DNA of 64,000 nt from Rhodococcus sp. KRD197 (GCF_017168235.1 NZ_JABFAO010000009.1:186001-250000); one strand, 5' to 3'. Positions 49,030 through 60,076 are shown, numbered from the stretch's first letter. Notes: generated by a model not told the origin, from the letters alone. Translations and numbers: made by a program.

Positions 49030-49673
49030 TGCCCAGTTCAGCACGCTACAAGCCCGTCCAGCAACGCTCCCAAGCCACGATCGAGAAGATTCTGGACACA
49101 GCAGCTCGGCTTTTGGTCCGCAACGGTTACATCGGTCTGACGACAAATCGGATCGCCTCCGAGGCAGGAATCGGGATAGGCACGGTCTACCGATACTTTG
49201 CAGACAAGAACGAACTGCTTATCGCGCTCCGCGACCGCACCAGCGCGGAGATGACCAAAGAACTCACCGGGGTAGTGACTTCTTCGTTGTCGTTCGAGCC
49301 GACGGTTGCAGTTCGTCAGCTCTTCGCGCTTCTCGTCGAAGCAGTCGAACGCAATGAGGCCATCATCAATGCGCTTGCGAACGAAGTGCCGATGGGCTTG
49401 CAGGGCAACATACTTCCCGAGGTCGAGGGTCAGTTGATGCGCCTCGGCCAGCACTTCCTGGCGTATCACCGCCCCGATCTGTCGGACACCGAAGTGTCGG
49501 AACTGTCGTACATCGGCGTCACGGTGGGTTTCGCTGCGGCCATGCGAATCGGCGTGAAACGCGAGCCCCACATGGACCGGCAGCGCCTGATCGACTGTGC
49601 GGGTGACGCATTGACTGCCTGGATAGATACGCAGCGTGGGCCCATCCCCGCGCCTCAGGTGGAGGGTTCGTGA
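49029..49673 (+). CDS. TetR-family regulator beside the MCE operon
   Basis: 214 residues, MPSSARYKPVQQRSQATIEK. The HTH is GLTTNRIASEAGIGIGTVYR followed by YFADKNELL. It is divergent from the oxygenase-MCE gene set, so it is the likely repressor of that set, possibly responding to an acyl or sterol ligand. The binding site was not identified. Confidence 0.8.
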   Translation: MPSSARYKPVQQRSQATIEKILDTAARLLVRNGYIGLTTNRIASEAGIGIGTVYRYFADKNELLIALRDRTSAEMTKELTGVVTSSLSFEPTVAVRQLFALLVEAVERNEAIINALANEVPMGLQGNILPEVEGQLMRLGQHFLAYHRPDLSDTEVSELSYIGVTVGFAAAMRIGVKREPHMDRQRLIDCAGDALTAWIDTQRGPIPAPQVEGS

Positions 49674-49736
49674 CCGGGGTGTTTGCCGGGGTGGCGCGAG
49701 TCTGATCGAGCCTGCGGAACCGGACTTGGTCGGAGG

Positions 49737-50133
49737 ATGACAGGACACGCCGCATTCTTGGCGCGCGAGTCCGCCCGGTATCTGGATCTAGCGCGGTCTG
49801 CCCCGCCCGGAACGCCGGCCTCACAGATCTACCGTGACTTCGACTGGGCGCGAACAACGGCGCAAGACGCAGAAGACTTGCTCGATACCGCGAAGAAAGT
49901 CGAATCGAACGCCGGGCGAATCGAACGCCGGGCGAATCGCAGGACGACTGAACGGTGGTCTCGCGGTAGCTGGGATTGCCTACGACATCTACAACGGCAA
50001 GCCGGTAGACAGGGCAATTGTGTCGGGTGGCCTGGGGTTCGGTGCGTCGGTCCTGGCTGGGGCGGCCGCGGTAGCCGATACGGGTGCGGCGATTGGCGAA
50101 CTGGCGACGGGGGTGTGGGATGCGATCTTCTGA
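49737..50133 (+). pseudogene. Small gene disrupted by a 16-bp tandem duplication
   Basis: The first frame reads MTGHAAFLARESARYLDLAR ... DAEDLLDTAKKVESNAGRI, then a second frame continues AGRLNGGLAVAGIAYDIYNG ... AAIGELATGVWDAIF. The shift comes from a doubled 16-base unit at 49901-49932. With one unit removed the frame is open for exactly 127 codons including stop. The protein would have a charged helical half and a glycine/alanine-rich half, a layout seen at the C-terminal ends of ESX-type effectors. Function unknown. GGAGG directly abuts the ATG, so the real start may be upstream. Confidence 0.6.
49901..49932 (+). repeat. 16-bp tandem duplication
   Basis: The unit CGAATCGAACGCCGGG occurs at 49901-49916 and again at 49917-49932, followed by a third partial CGAATCG. 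Because 16 is not a multiple of three it switches the frame of the host gene. Confidence 0.9.
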
Positions 50134-50905
50134 CCTGTGGCGTATCGGCAGTCCCACTTATGAGCTGTCCAAGAGGGGCTTGATCTTCCTCACCGTAGTT
50201 GCCGGCACGATGGTGTTTCTTTCCATTTTCGTTTTGGTTGGAGCCCTCATGCTCGGCAACTGGGCGTTCGTCGCATCCGTGTGCGGCTTCGCCGGGATGT
50301 GGATCACAGCGTGCATGTTCAGGTGGAGTTTTCTGCCGTCGACCACGGTAGGGGAGTCCGTACGCCGCTACGTCGACCGGTCTACTGTGCGTCAGAACAA
50401 GTCGACCCTGGTTCTACTGTGCACCGCGGTCGTGTCGGTCGTCATCATGGCTACAGGGTTTGCGGTCGCCGTGGGCGGCTACGTCTACCACGCTCTCGGG
50501 GTAGGGACACTGTTCGTAGTCGGCTTCTTGTTCCCGGTGGCAACAGGCGCAACACGAAATGGATGGGTCTCGCTGAGCCACGAGGGTATCCGTTTCCGCG
50601 GGTGGTCCTGCGAGGCAGAGGTGCCATGGAGTGGCGTCGTCGCAGTCTCGTTGCCTCCGGCGAACGATCCAAAGGTCTTCATCAGCGTCAACACCGACAT
50701 GCTCCACCGGCGCAACACGACCAATTTCGTGTGGCAGCTCGAATCGTTGAACACCGCACCCACAATCGAACTCGACTGCCGGCGCTTCGATGTCCACCCG
50801 ATGGTCCTGGCGCAGTGGATACGGTTCTACATCGACTATCCGGCGGCCAGGGTCGAACTCGGCACCGAGGCCGCCGCGGAACGATTGGTGAACATCCGCC
50901 CGTGA
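50120..50905 (+). CDS. Membrane protein of unknown function
   Basis: 261 residues from ATG 50120 (MRSSDLWRIGSPTYELSKRG), overlapping the end of the previous gene by 14 bases, so coupled. Four TMs in the first half (LIFLTVVAGTMVFLSIFVLV, FVASVCGFAGMWITACMF, STLVLLCTAVVSVVIMATGF, VGTLFVVGFLFPVAT), then a soluble PH-like domain with GWVSLSHEGIRFRGWSC. Such a gene behind an ESX-like protein gene may encode its immunity or anchor protein; unproven. Confidence 0.65.
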   Translation: MRSSDLWRIGSPTYELSKRGLIFLTVVAGTMVFLSIFVLVGALMLGNWAFVASVCGFAGMWITACMFRWSFLPSTTVGESVRRYVDRSTVRQNKSTLVLLCTAVVSVVIMATGFAVAVGGYVYHALGVGTLFVVGFLFPVATGATRNGWVSLSHEGIRFRGWSCEAEVPWSGVVAVSLPPANDPKVFISVNTDMLHRRNTTNFVWQLESLNTAPTIELDCRRFDVHPMVLAQWIRFYIDYPAARVELGTEAAAERLVNIRP

Positions 50906-50922
50906 AGCCGGCAGTTCAGCCC

Positions 50923-52548
50923 TCACACCAGCTCGATGACGTTCAGCCCTCCGTCGGCGTGTGAGCTGCGCAGACGCTTCTTGTCGTACTTCCCGACGCT
51001 GGTCTTGGGAACCTCGTCGATGAAGGTCCAACGCTCGGGGAGCTGCCAGTGGGCGACGCGTCCGACCAGGAACTCGCGTAGTTCATCCGCCGATACCTCG
51101 GCGCCGTCCTTTGCCACGACGGCGACCAGGGGTCGCTCGTCCCACTTCTGATCCGGCACACCGATGACAGCGGCTTCGCGTACATCAGGGTGCGCCATCA
51201 CGTGGTTCTCCAGTTCGACCGAGGAGATCCACTCGCCACCGGACTTGATGATGTCCTTGGACCTGTCGGTGAGCTTCAGGTATCCGCCGGGGGAGATGGT
51301 GCCGACGTCACCGGTCCGCAGCCAACCGTCGTCGAACTTGTCCGATGCGTCGTCGCGGTAGTAACTTCCGGTGATCCAGGGACCACGTACCTCGAGTTCG
51401 CCGACGTGCTCGCCGTCCCACGGCAGTTCCTTACCTGCATCGTCGACGATTCGGGCGCGCACTGCGGCGACGAATCGTCCCTGCGTGCAACGGAGGTCGA
51501 ACTCGTCCTCGGGGGAGAGTCCGGCGTCGGGACGCCCCGAGGTGCCCAGCGGGGATGTCTCGGTCATCCCCCACGCCTGGGTGATGTGCACGCCGTACTC
51601 CTCGTGGAAGGCGAGCATCAGACTCGGTGGGCATGCGCTCCCGCCGACGACCACGTCGCGCAGGCACGACAAGTCGACTGGATGCTCGGCGAGATGTGTG
51701 TGCAGTGCCTGCCAGATGGTCGGAACCGCAGCCGCAGCCGTCGGGCGCAGCGTCTCGATCATTTTCGCCAGAGGTGCCGGCTGTAAGTATTTGTCCGGCA
51801 TGATGATCGACGCGCCGACCATCAGGGCCGCGTACGGCAGACCCCATGACATCGCATGAAACATCGGCACGATGGCGAGGACCTTGTCGGACTGGGCGAT
51901 GGCCATGGCGTCCGTCATGCACGCCTGCATCGAGTGTAGCCAGATGGAGCGGTGCGAGTACACGACGCCCTTCGGGTCGCCCGTCGTACCGGAGGTGTAA
52001 CACATTGCTGCAGCGGATGTTTCGTCGAGCTCGGGCCAGTCGAACTCCTCGGGGTTGCCCGCCAGGAGGCCCTCGTAACCCAGAACCTGGATGCCGTCCG
52101 GCGCCTGCACATCCAACGGATCGGCGCCGACGACGATCAGGTGCCGGACGGTCGTCATCGTCGGTAGCAGCGGCGTGAGGAGGGGGAGCAGGCTCGCGTC
52201 GGCGATGATCACGCGGTCCTCGGCGTGCTCGGCGATATAGGTCAACTGCTCCGGAAACAGGCGGATGTTGAGTGTGTGCAGTACAGCGCCCATCGCGGGC
52301 ACCGCCATGTACGCCTCCATGTGCGCCGAGTTGTTCCACATGAACGTCGCGACGCGCTGATCGTCGTCGATTCCGATGGATCGGAGCCCGTGTGCGAGTT
52401 GGGCGGCCCGCTTGCCCAGTTCACCGAAGGTCACCGTCGTCGGGCCGTTGTCGCCCCAGGTGATGATCTCGGCCGACGAATGAATGGACGTCCCGAACCG
52501 AACGAGCTGGCCGATCGACATCGGGGTGTCTTGCATGGTGCTTTTCAT
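50923..52548 (-). CDS. Acyl-CoA synthetase (AMP-forming, fatty-acid type)
   Basis: The 541-residue enzyme has the adenylate motifs CYTSGTTGDPKGVVYSHRS, QAWGMTETSPLG, DGWLRTGDVGTISPGGYLKL, DRSKDIIKSGGEWIS and C-terminal KTSVGKYDKKRL with the catalytic lysine. It activates a medium- or long-chain carboxylic acid to its CoA ester with ATP. The ATG at 52548 has GAGGAG ten bases upstream. It stands alone here. Confidence 0.85.
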   Translation of the reverse strand: MKSTMQDTPMSIGQLVRFGTSIHSSAEIITWGDNGPTTVTFGELGKRAAQLAHGLRSIGIDDDQRVATFMWNNSAHMEAYMAVPAMGAVLHTLNIRLFPEQLTYIAEHAEDRVIIADASLLPLLTPLLPTMTTVRHLIVVGADPLDVQAPDGIQVLGYEGLLAGNPEEFDWPELDETSAAAMCYTSGTTGDPKGVVYSHRSIWLHSMQACMTDAMAIAQSDKVLAIVPMFHAMSWGLPYAALMVGASIIMPDKYLQPAPLAKMIETLRPTAAAAVPTIWQALHTHLAEHPVDLSCLRDVVVGGSACPPSLMLAFHEEYGVHITQAWGMTETSPLGTSGRPDAGLSPEDEFDLRCTQGRFVAAVRARIVDDAGKELPWDGEHVGELEVRGPWITGSYYRDDASDKFDDGWLRTGDVGTISPGGYLKLTDRSKDIIKSGGEWISSVELENHVMAHPDVREAAVIGVPDQKWDERPLVAVVAKDGAEVSADELREFLVGRVAHWQLPERWTFIDEVPKTSVGKYDKKRLRSSHADGGLNVIELV

Positions 52549-52672
52549 GTGTGTGCCACTCCTCGGGTCCGATCATTGCATGTGCCGTGCATCACATTAG
52601 CCACACTACGGAATTCTGTTTCACAGAACACTCACAGAGCACTCACAATGCGTCCCCGTAGGGTTCCCGCTC

Positions 52673-53323
52673 GTGAGAAGTGTGGGAGGAAAGCTTGTAC
52701 GTCTCGTCGGTGCCGGTGTTGCGCTCGTGCTGGCCGTCGTGCTCGGCTCGGCCGGCTGGGTGGCGTACGAATCGTACGGACGGGTCCATGAGGTCGCCGA
52801 CGCACCGGAAGCTCCGGTCGTGCTCGTCCTGGGATCGCAGGTTCGCGACGGCAAGCCGATGAAGTACCTGACCGGACGGCTCGACGCAGCAGTCGACCTG
52901 GTCGAATCAGGGCGGGCGCAGGCCATTTTGGTGTCCGGTGACGCGAACGGGGCATCCGGCAACGAAATTGCCGCCATGACTGACTATCTCGTCGACGCGG
53001 GCATCGACAGCAGCATCATCGTCGGAGACGATTATGGACTCGACACCTACGATTCCTGCGTTCGAGCAGCCGAAACATTCGGCGTCACCGATGCACTGGT
53101 GGTCAGTCAAGGGTTGCACGTCTCGCGTGCGGTCGCCCTGTGCCGGGACGCGGGCATCGACGCCCACGGAGTCGACGCCGAGTGCGACTGTAACCCGATG
53201 GCTCTGGCGCGCAACTTCGGACGCGAATGGCTCGCCCGGCCCAAGGTGGTTCTGGACCTCATGTCCGGACGACCGCCTGCCGTCCAGACACCGCCCGACG
53301 ACGCGCTCATCGCCGTCGGCTGA
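52673..53323 (+). CDS. SanA/YdcF-like envelope protein
   Basis: The 216-residue protein has an N-terminal TM (LVRLVGAGVALVLAVVLGSA) and a DUF218 domain: PVVLVLGSQVRDGKPMKYLT, RAQAILVSGDANGASGNEIA, DTYDSCVRAAETFG and SQGLHVSRAVALC. The family (SanA, YdcF) is linked to envelope barrier function in E. coli; biochemical activity is unclear. GTG start at 52673, no close neighbour on the same strand. Confidence 0.8.
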   Translation: MRSVGGKLVRLVGAGVALVLAVVLGSAGWVAYESYGRVHEVADAPEAPVVLVLGSQVRDGKPMKYLTGRLDAAVDLVESGRAQAILVSGDANGASGNEIAAMTDYLVDAGIDSSIIVGDDYGLDTYDSCVRAAETFGVTDALVVSQGLHVSRAVALCRDAGIDAHGVDAECDCNPMALARNFGREWLARPKVVLDLMSGRPPAVQTPPDDALIAVG

Positions 53324-53355
53324 GCAATTGTCGGACAGAATCACTTGGCTCCTGG

Positions 53356-53466
53356 GTGACCGAATGCGCCCGGCTCCTGGGTGACCGAATGCGCCATTCG
53401 CACACTCTGAGTGACCGGGTGCGCCATTCGCTGCGGCGAAAGTGACCGAAGGTGACATTCGCTCCG
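53356..53466. repeat. Four imperfect direct repeats
   Basis: GTGACCGAATGCGCC-like units start at 53356, 53381, 53411 and 53442 (spacing 25, 30 and 31). The fuller form is GTGACCGAATGCGCCATTCG, within which CGAATG and CATTCG are inverted around CGC. They fill the gap after the SanA-like gene and before the pRiA4b gene. Confidence 0.7.
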
Positions 53467-53506
53467 GTTCGAGCCTGGCTCTGCACGGGCCGGCTATGTC
53501 GCATTT

Positions 53507-54832
53507 ATGATCGTGGCAATGACTGACGACGGTGTATCCCTGACGATCAAGATCACGCTCGACGACGTGACGCCGCAGGTCTGGCGGCTCGTCGAAGTGC
53601 CGTCGGACATGTTGTTGCCCGAGCTCCACGACGTCATTCAGGACGTCATGGGCTGGGAGAATCGGCATCTCCATATGTTCTTCGCCGGTGAGCAGTCATT
53701 TGGTGACGGACAGCGATATGAGATGCGTTTCTCACTCGATGAAGACGACGACGGCACCGGACTGTGTGAGGACGACTTTCGCGTCGGGGATTTGCTCAGC
53801 GAGGTTGGGGACAGCCTCGGCTACGAGTACGACTTCGGGGACAGTTGGGGCCACCGACTGATTGTCGACGGGGTTGGGCAGGGCGCTACCTCCGCAACCT
53901 GCCTGGGTGGCGAGGGGGCTTGCCCACCCGAGGATTGTGGCGGGGCGCACGGCTACGGTGAGGTACGCGCGGCCATGGCCGATGTGAATCACCCTGAGCA
54001 TCTGGATATCGTCGGATGGCTCGGCGACCGCGACCTCGACCGGTTCTCTGTGGCCGAGGCGAACGAGAGGATCGACGCCAGGCGAGCGCTGACTCGACTG
54101 GAGTTCACGGTACGAGACCGCGCTCCTATGCTCGCGGCGTTGTTCGAGCGGGCACCGCTGAACTATCACGTCCAGCTAGGAAAAATGCTTGCCCGCGTAG
54201 ATTTCGACAACGCCGATATCGACCCCGTTGTCGCTTCGGTGGCTATGGAGAAACTGATGTGGTTTCTCGCTCGCATCGGCGAGGACGGAGTGAAGCTCAC
54301 GGCTGCCGGTTACCTGCCGCCGAAAGAGGTGGCCGCGATCAGGAATGAGCTCGAATGGGCTCGCGAGTGGATGGGGAACTCGAACCGCGAGGTCGACCAG
54401 CAACCCGTTCACTGGCTTCGTCACGCCGTCAAGCAACTCGGTCTGGTTAAGGTGCTGAAGGGACGACTGCTTCTGACGCGCGATGGAAAGAAGCTCGTCG
54501 ACGATCCCGTCGGTTTGTGGAGACGGGCGGCGTCGAGAATGCCAACAGGCGCTCAGGACTATGAGCTCGACGCCGGGCTTCTCTTGCTCGCGTCCGTGGC
54601 TGCGGGGGGCGATCAGAGTGATCGGAATCCGATGATGCTCGAGTCCATGCAGCTGATCGGATGGAACGTGCCTCCGCGCGAAGCCAGGTCGCCGCAGTAC
54701 CTGGCTCGCCCGACCCTGGACTTCCTCGTGCTCATCGGGGCGATCCCGTCGTCGATAGGCCGAGAAGGACACGGCCCCGAGTGGGGCCGCGTGTTCGCCA
54801 CGCAGTGTCTCCTCCCTGATCAGTCCTTGTAG
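53507..54832 (+). CDS. Plasmid pRiA4b ORF-3 family protein
   Basis: 441 residues. The N-terminal 190 residues form the PRiA4_ORF3 domain: DDVTPQVWRLVEVPSDMLLP, GWENRHLHMFFAGEQSFGDG, YEYDFGDSWGHRLIVDGV and GACPPEDCGGAHGY. The C-terminal 250 residues are a helical region often seen with it. The family occurs on plasmids and near mobile elements; function is unknown. ATG at 53507 or the ATG four codons later may be the start. Its 3' end overlaps the convergent thioesterase gene by 13 bases. Confidence 0.8.
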   Translation: MIVAMTDDGVSLTIKITLDDVTPQVWRLVEVPSDMLLPELHDVIQDVMGWENRHLHMFFAGEQSFGDGQRYEMRFSLDEDDDGTGLCEDDFRVGDLLSEVGDSLGYEYDFGDSWGHRLIVDGVGQGATSATCLGGEGACPPEDCGGAHGYGEVRAAMADVNHPEHLDIVGWLGDRDLDRFSVAEANERIDARRALTRLEFTVRDRAPMLAALFERAPLNYHVQLGKMLARVDFDNADIDPVVASVAMEKLMWFLARIGEDGVKLTAAGYLPPKEVAAIRNELEWAREWMGNSNREVDQQPVHWLRHAVKQLGLVKVLKGRLLLTRDGKKLVDDPVGLWRRAASRMPTGAQDYELDAGLLLLASVAAGGDQSDRNPMMLESMQLIGWNVPPREARSPQYLARPTLDFLVLIGAIPSSIGREGHGPEWGRVFATQCLLPDQSL

Positions 54833-55629
54833 TACACCACCTGGTGGCTGGTGGCCAGGAGTGATTCGTCGCTGCCCCAAAGCTCGGCCGACTGGTCGAA
54901 GTAGCCCCGGTTGAAGCGACGCGAGTGAGCGTGAGCGAGCACGTAGGAGTCGGCCTGCTTCGCGAGGTCCTCGGAGGTGGCGAAATAGTGGATGGTCAGC
55001 GAAATGGTGCCTGCGGGAACGTATTTGCCGCGGCGCTGAAAGATGCGTGGGTAGAAGATGTCGCACATCGATGTGAGGGATGCGAAATCGAGTGCTCGTG
55101 ACGGAAAGTCGCGCACCCACAGTAAAATGGTGGAGTCGGCGGACTCCTCCTCGTTCAATGCTCCAGCAGTGAAACGCATCTCGTAGTTGCGGGCCCAGGC
55201 GATGAAGTCCGGGAATCCGCCGGCCTTGACCTCGGACGGAGCAGGGACCGAAGGTGGTGAGGCCTCCGCGTCGTTCCAGGTCTCGCGACGCGTTCCGAAT
55301 ACCGCGGTGGCGGTAGTCGCGACCACACCGTCCTGGCTGAGTTCGAGATACCAGTGCTGGTTGCTGCGATTGGTGCGCACCGCGCGCGTGGAGATTTCGA
55401 ACTCACCCTCGGTGACCGGGCCGGCGAAGTTGATCGTCAGCGACACCGGATCGCCCAGATGGTCCGGGTGCCGCTCGATCGCCCGCAAGAACGTCGCCGC
55501 CGTGAGCCCGCCGAACGGGCCGACCATGTTGTTGTACGGGGCCGAGGTGCGGCCCAGGTAGAGGCCCGGGCTCAAGGTCTCGAGCTCGAGCGCGTCGTCG
55601 AAGGGGTGTCGCGCTGTGGTGTCGGTCAT
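54820..55629 (-). CDS. Acyl-CoA thioesterase-like protein
   Basis: 269 residues with a double hot-dog layout of the TesB-like type: GPFGGLTAATFLRAIERHPD near residue 37, LTINFAGPVTEGEFEISTRA, and C-terminal TISLTIHYFATSEDLAKQAD with RRFNRGYFDQSAELWGSDES. It likely hydrolyses acyl-CoA thioesters. ATG at 55629 begins MTDTTARHPFDDALELETLS. Partner genes are not evident. Confidence 0.75.
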   Translation of the reverse strand: MTDTTARHPFDDALELETLSPGLYLGRTSAPYNNMVGPFGGLTAATFLRAIERHPDHLGDPVSLTINFAGPVTEGEFEISTRAVRTNRSNQHWYLELSQDGVVATTATAVFGTRRETWNDAEASPPSVPAPSEVKAGGFPDFIAWARNYEMRFTAGALNEEESADSTILLWVRDFPSRALDFASLTSMCDIFYPRIFQRRGKYVPAGTISLTIHYFATSEDLAKQADSYVLAHAHSRRFNRGYFDQSAELWGSDESLLATSHQVVYYKD

Positions 55630-55688
55630 TGCTCTCCCGGGCTGATCGGCGGTTCTATGCTGTGCGTCATAGTAGCCGGAACGGCGAT

Positions 55689-57074
55689 TCAGCCCGGCAA
55701 GGGATCGAGCCGCGCCAGCGCCGACCCCGTTTGCAGGAAGTAGGTACCGTCACCGCCGTCGACGTAGGTATCCATCGAGGTCGACTCCTCGGCCAGCATG
55801 TTCGAGAACTCGGCGGACCACAGTTGCGTGCCGGTTCGGACGTCGACAGCAGAGAGCTCGCCGTTTTTGGATATGAGTACAGCGTCACCGTCGCGAGCGA
55901 GGATCGAGCCGATTCTGTCTTCGGAGGTCCACAGTTGCTCGCCCGAGTGAAGGTCGATGCCAACTGTCTGCTGCTCGCACGACGCGATGCCGATATGGTC
56001 GACCACCGCGGTCAACGTACCGACGGTTCGAGCCTCGTTCCATTCGTCCGCCGGCCGATCGAAGACGAGCAACTCGCTGCTCCACAGTTCTTCGCCGGTG
56101 GCGCGGTCGAAAGCAGTGTCGCCGAGAACAACAGGCACCGACGCGTCTGCGGGTTCGTCGACGGCGAGGTAGTGCTCGGCGGGGCCTTCGTACGTGGCCA
56201 GAACTTCACCGTCGCCCGAATAGGCAGTTGTCCCCGTGACATCGGAAGAGCTTCCATCGCAGTCGAAGTTGGTTGCAACGGCAAGGTCGCCGGCAGTTCT
56301 GTACTGCGCGATCACGCAGTCGTCGAGGACGTCGGTCGACCACAGCCCTGTTCCGGTCTGTGCGTCGAATGTGGTGAAACTTCCGGTGAGATCCAAATGC
56401 CCGGTTTCCGGGCCGACTTTCAGCTGGTCGGCGTACTGCTCCTCCCAGCTTCCCCGCACGTCGAGCGGGACGCTCCAGTCGGCGTCGTAATCCTCGAGCG
56501 TTCCGCGGTGCAGCCGCACATCGGCGTCTTCGAGACTGCCTTCGGCCAGGTAGAGACTGCCGTTCGCCACGGTGGTCGCAAAGAGATAGGGGTCGGTGTC
56601 GAAGTGCCGAGAGGTGCCCGTCTCGAGGTCGAACGTCGTCAATCCCGGTCTCTCGCCGAACGACGGTACCTGGCAGACGAGCTGGCCGTCCAGAGGTTCC
56701 TCCGCGCAAGCAGCAAGGTCGACGGCCGGCGCCCTCCAACGCACGCCGCCGGTGTCCGCGTCGATCGCCAGCATCACTGCGTTGGACGTCGTCAGGTCAT
56801 CGGGGACAACTGCCAGCGTCAGGAGTAGTTCGTCGATGCGTATGGAGTTGGCGCCCCACGAGAACATCGAACCGGTGCGCGGATCGGCAAATACGGCGCC
56901 GTCGAGACCGCTCGCGGACACGTCTACCGACCACGCCAGACCTGGGGCGGCAGCGGAGGCGTCGGTGATGCGTTTGATCGTCGTCGTCCGGTCTTTTGTC
57001 AGTACGACAGCCGCCCCTGACACGGTCACGACCGCGACAACGGCGGCCACCGCCAGTTGTGTACCTGGTTTCAT
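55689..57074 (-). CDS. Membrane-anchored PQQ-like beta-propeller protein
   Basis: 461 residues from ATG 57074 (MKPGTQLAVAAVVAVVTVSG), overlapping the upstream stop by four bases. One N-terminal TM, then PQQ-type repeats: AIDADTGGVRWRAP, TFDAQTGTGLWSTD, FDRATGEELWSSE, GIDLHSGEQLWTSE and AVDVRTGTQLWSAE. Such propellers are exported scaffolds; no PQQ enzyme residues are evident. It forms a two-gene operon with the following protein. Confidence 0.75.
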   Translation of the reverse strand: MKPGTQLAVAAVVAVVTVSGAAVVLTKDRTTTIKRITDASAAAPGLAWSVDVSASGLDGAVFADPRTGSMFSWGANSIRIDELLLTLAVVPDDLTTSNAVMLAIDADTGGVRWRAPAVDLAACAEEPLDGQLVCQVPSFGERPGLTTFDLETGTSRHFDTDPYLFATTVANGSLYLAEGSLEDADVRLHRGTLEDYDADWSVPLDVRGSWEEQYADQLKVGPETGHLDLTGSFTTFDAQTGTGLWSTDVLDDCVIAQYRTAGDLAVATNFDCDGSSSDVTGTTAYSGDGEVLATYEGPAEHYLAVDEPADASVPVVLGDTAFDRATGEELWSSELLVFDRPADEWNEARTVGTLTAVVDHIGIASCEQQTVGIDLHSGEQLWTSEDRIGSILARDGDAVLISKNGELSAVDVRTGTQLWSAEFSNMLAEESTSMDTYVDGGDGTYFLQTGSALARLDPLPG

Positions 57075-58270
57075 GGAATGTCCAACCCGGGTGTCATTGC
57101 GATCCGTTCGAGGTTGGCCGGATCCCAAGAGTCATCCGTCGTGACCGTGATTCCCAGCCCCGACGGGGTCGGAACCGAAATGGTTGTGCCACCGCCATAC
57201 GGACCGCTGACGGGCACGGGCGCATCCGGATCGGGGGCATCGGGTTTCGGAGCGCCTCCAACCGATACGGTCAACGCGCCTGCGGCGCTGTTCACCACTT
57301 GACACAAGCCGTCACCCCACGAGCTCGTGCGCAACGCGCCGAGTGGCGGAGACGGAGCCAGCCCACCCGTAGCAGCCTGCTGCAGAGCGCGATTGAGCGT
57401 CTCGATGTCGTCGGGTGAGAGTTTTCTCGTCGTGTCCGTCCCGTATGGAGTGCATTCCATCGAGTTCCCCGGCGTCCCGGGAGGGGGAGCGGTGGATGTA
57501 TCGAGCCCTGGGTAGGTGACGATGCGGACGAGCTCGTCGACGGACAGGGGCACCGCATCCGCGTCGCCTATCGCGGAGGTGTAGGCCGACACTTGCGATC
57601 CGTCGGTCAGATAGGCGATGGCGCTGCGGGTCGAGGTGCGTTCGCCGTTGACTTCCTGCCACGTGGTGTGGATGTCGACGACCGTCCCATCGGACTGGGT
57701 GCGGCGTTCGTCGAGAGTCCCTGCGAGGCAGGGTGGTATCTCCTCCGAGAACTGCGCGACGCCGACGCTCAGGTATCCCGACCCGTCGTCCAGGCCGATC
57801 GTTCCGTAGGCGTTGGTCGAGTCGATCGTGAAATCGGCATCCTCGTACACGGGAATCGGATCGAAGTACGGAATGCGGCCGTCCTCGAATTCGAGATCGG
57901 ATGGCAGCGAAGCGAGCAGAGCTTTCGACATCAGGTGGGCCTTGGGGCCGCTGAACCACGGGGCAATGGGGTTGTCGTACGACGCGAGGCCGTCACTCAT
58001 GTAGCTGGAGTACACCGGTTCGGCGGGTTCCTCGACGGAATCGCAACCTGGAATCTCGGTCGGGTAGGCCACCTCGGGCGTGACGAGGATGTACTCCTCC
58101 TCTTGCGGTGGAGGCGGCAGGGGTGTGGTCGTGGTGGGCTGCACCGTCAATTCGGGTTCTTCGGGTGTGGCCGTGAGACCGGCGAAAATGATGCCGGTGG
58201 CCACTATCGATACGATGACCAGTGCCGTCATCACCGCATCGTGTCGAGGTGGCGTTTCGTTCTCGACCAT
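57071..58270 (-). CDS. Exported membrane-anchored protein of unknown function
   Basis: 399 residues from ATG 58270 (MVENETPPRHDAVMTALVIV), with AGAGAGGATC just before. After one TM comes a threonine/proline linker (TVQPTTTTPLPPPPQEEEY) and an extracytoplasmic domain with four to six cysteines (GCDSVEE, PCLAG, MECTPYG, GLCQVV). No family recognised. It is coupled to the beta-propeller gene, so the two probably act together outside the membrane. Confidence 0.7.
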   Translation of the reverse strand: MVENETPPRHDAVMTALVIVSIVATGIIFAGLTATPEEPELTVQPTTTTPLPPPPQEEEYILVTPEVAYPTEIPGCDSVEEPAEPVYSSYMSDGLASYDNPIAPWFSGPKAHLMSKALLASLPSDLEFEDGRIPYFDPIPVYEDADFTIDSTNAYGTIGLDDGSGYLSVGVAQFSEEIPPCLAGTLDERRTQSDGTVVDIHTTWQEVNGERTSTRSAIAYLTDGSQVSAYTSAIGDADAVPLSVDELVRIVTYPGLDTSTAPPPGTPGNSMECTPYGTDTTRKLSPDDIETLNRALQQAATGGLAPSPPLGALRTSSWGDGLCQVVNSAAGALTVSVGGAPKPDAPDPDAPVPVSGPYGGGTTISVPTPSGLGITVTTDDSWDPANLERIAMTPGLDIP

Positions 58271-58359
58271 GATCCTCTCTCGCGTCGACCGCACCGGCGG
58301 CCGTCGCCGGGTCGTCCATTCATACCATTCGTTCTGTTAGTGAGCAGAGGCGCTCCACG

Positions 58360-58405
58360 CATGTGCACGGAAATACATAGCGGGCTATGTATTTCCGCGC
58401 ACATG
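58360..58405. repeat. Hairpin element, copy 2
   Basis: CATGTGCACGGAAATACATAG (58360-58380) pairs with 58385-58405 around loop CGGG; one mismatch in 21 bp. Here the loop of the other copies has become part of the stem. It lies in the divergent gap between the exported-protein operon and the ABC-F gene. Confidence 0.8.
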
Positions 58406-58471
58406 TGGCGGAGCCGCCGTCACCGCTAGAGTGAGCGGGCCCCGCCCCTCATTCCCAGGAGTTGTTTTTCG

Positions 58472-60064
<1,593 letters not shown>

Positions 60065-60076
60065 GCAGCTTCGCCG

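Noticed and set aside
53356..53466. Possible CRISPR array
   Set aside because: Units are imperfect and unevenly spaced, with almost no spacer between them, and no cas genes are present.
53507..54832. pRiA4b ORF-3 gene as proof of an integrated plasmid or IS
   Set aside because: No transposase, integrase, terminal repeats or replication gene was found around it. The family is also chromosomal.
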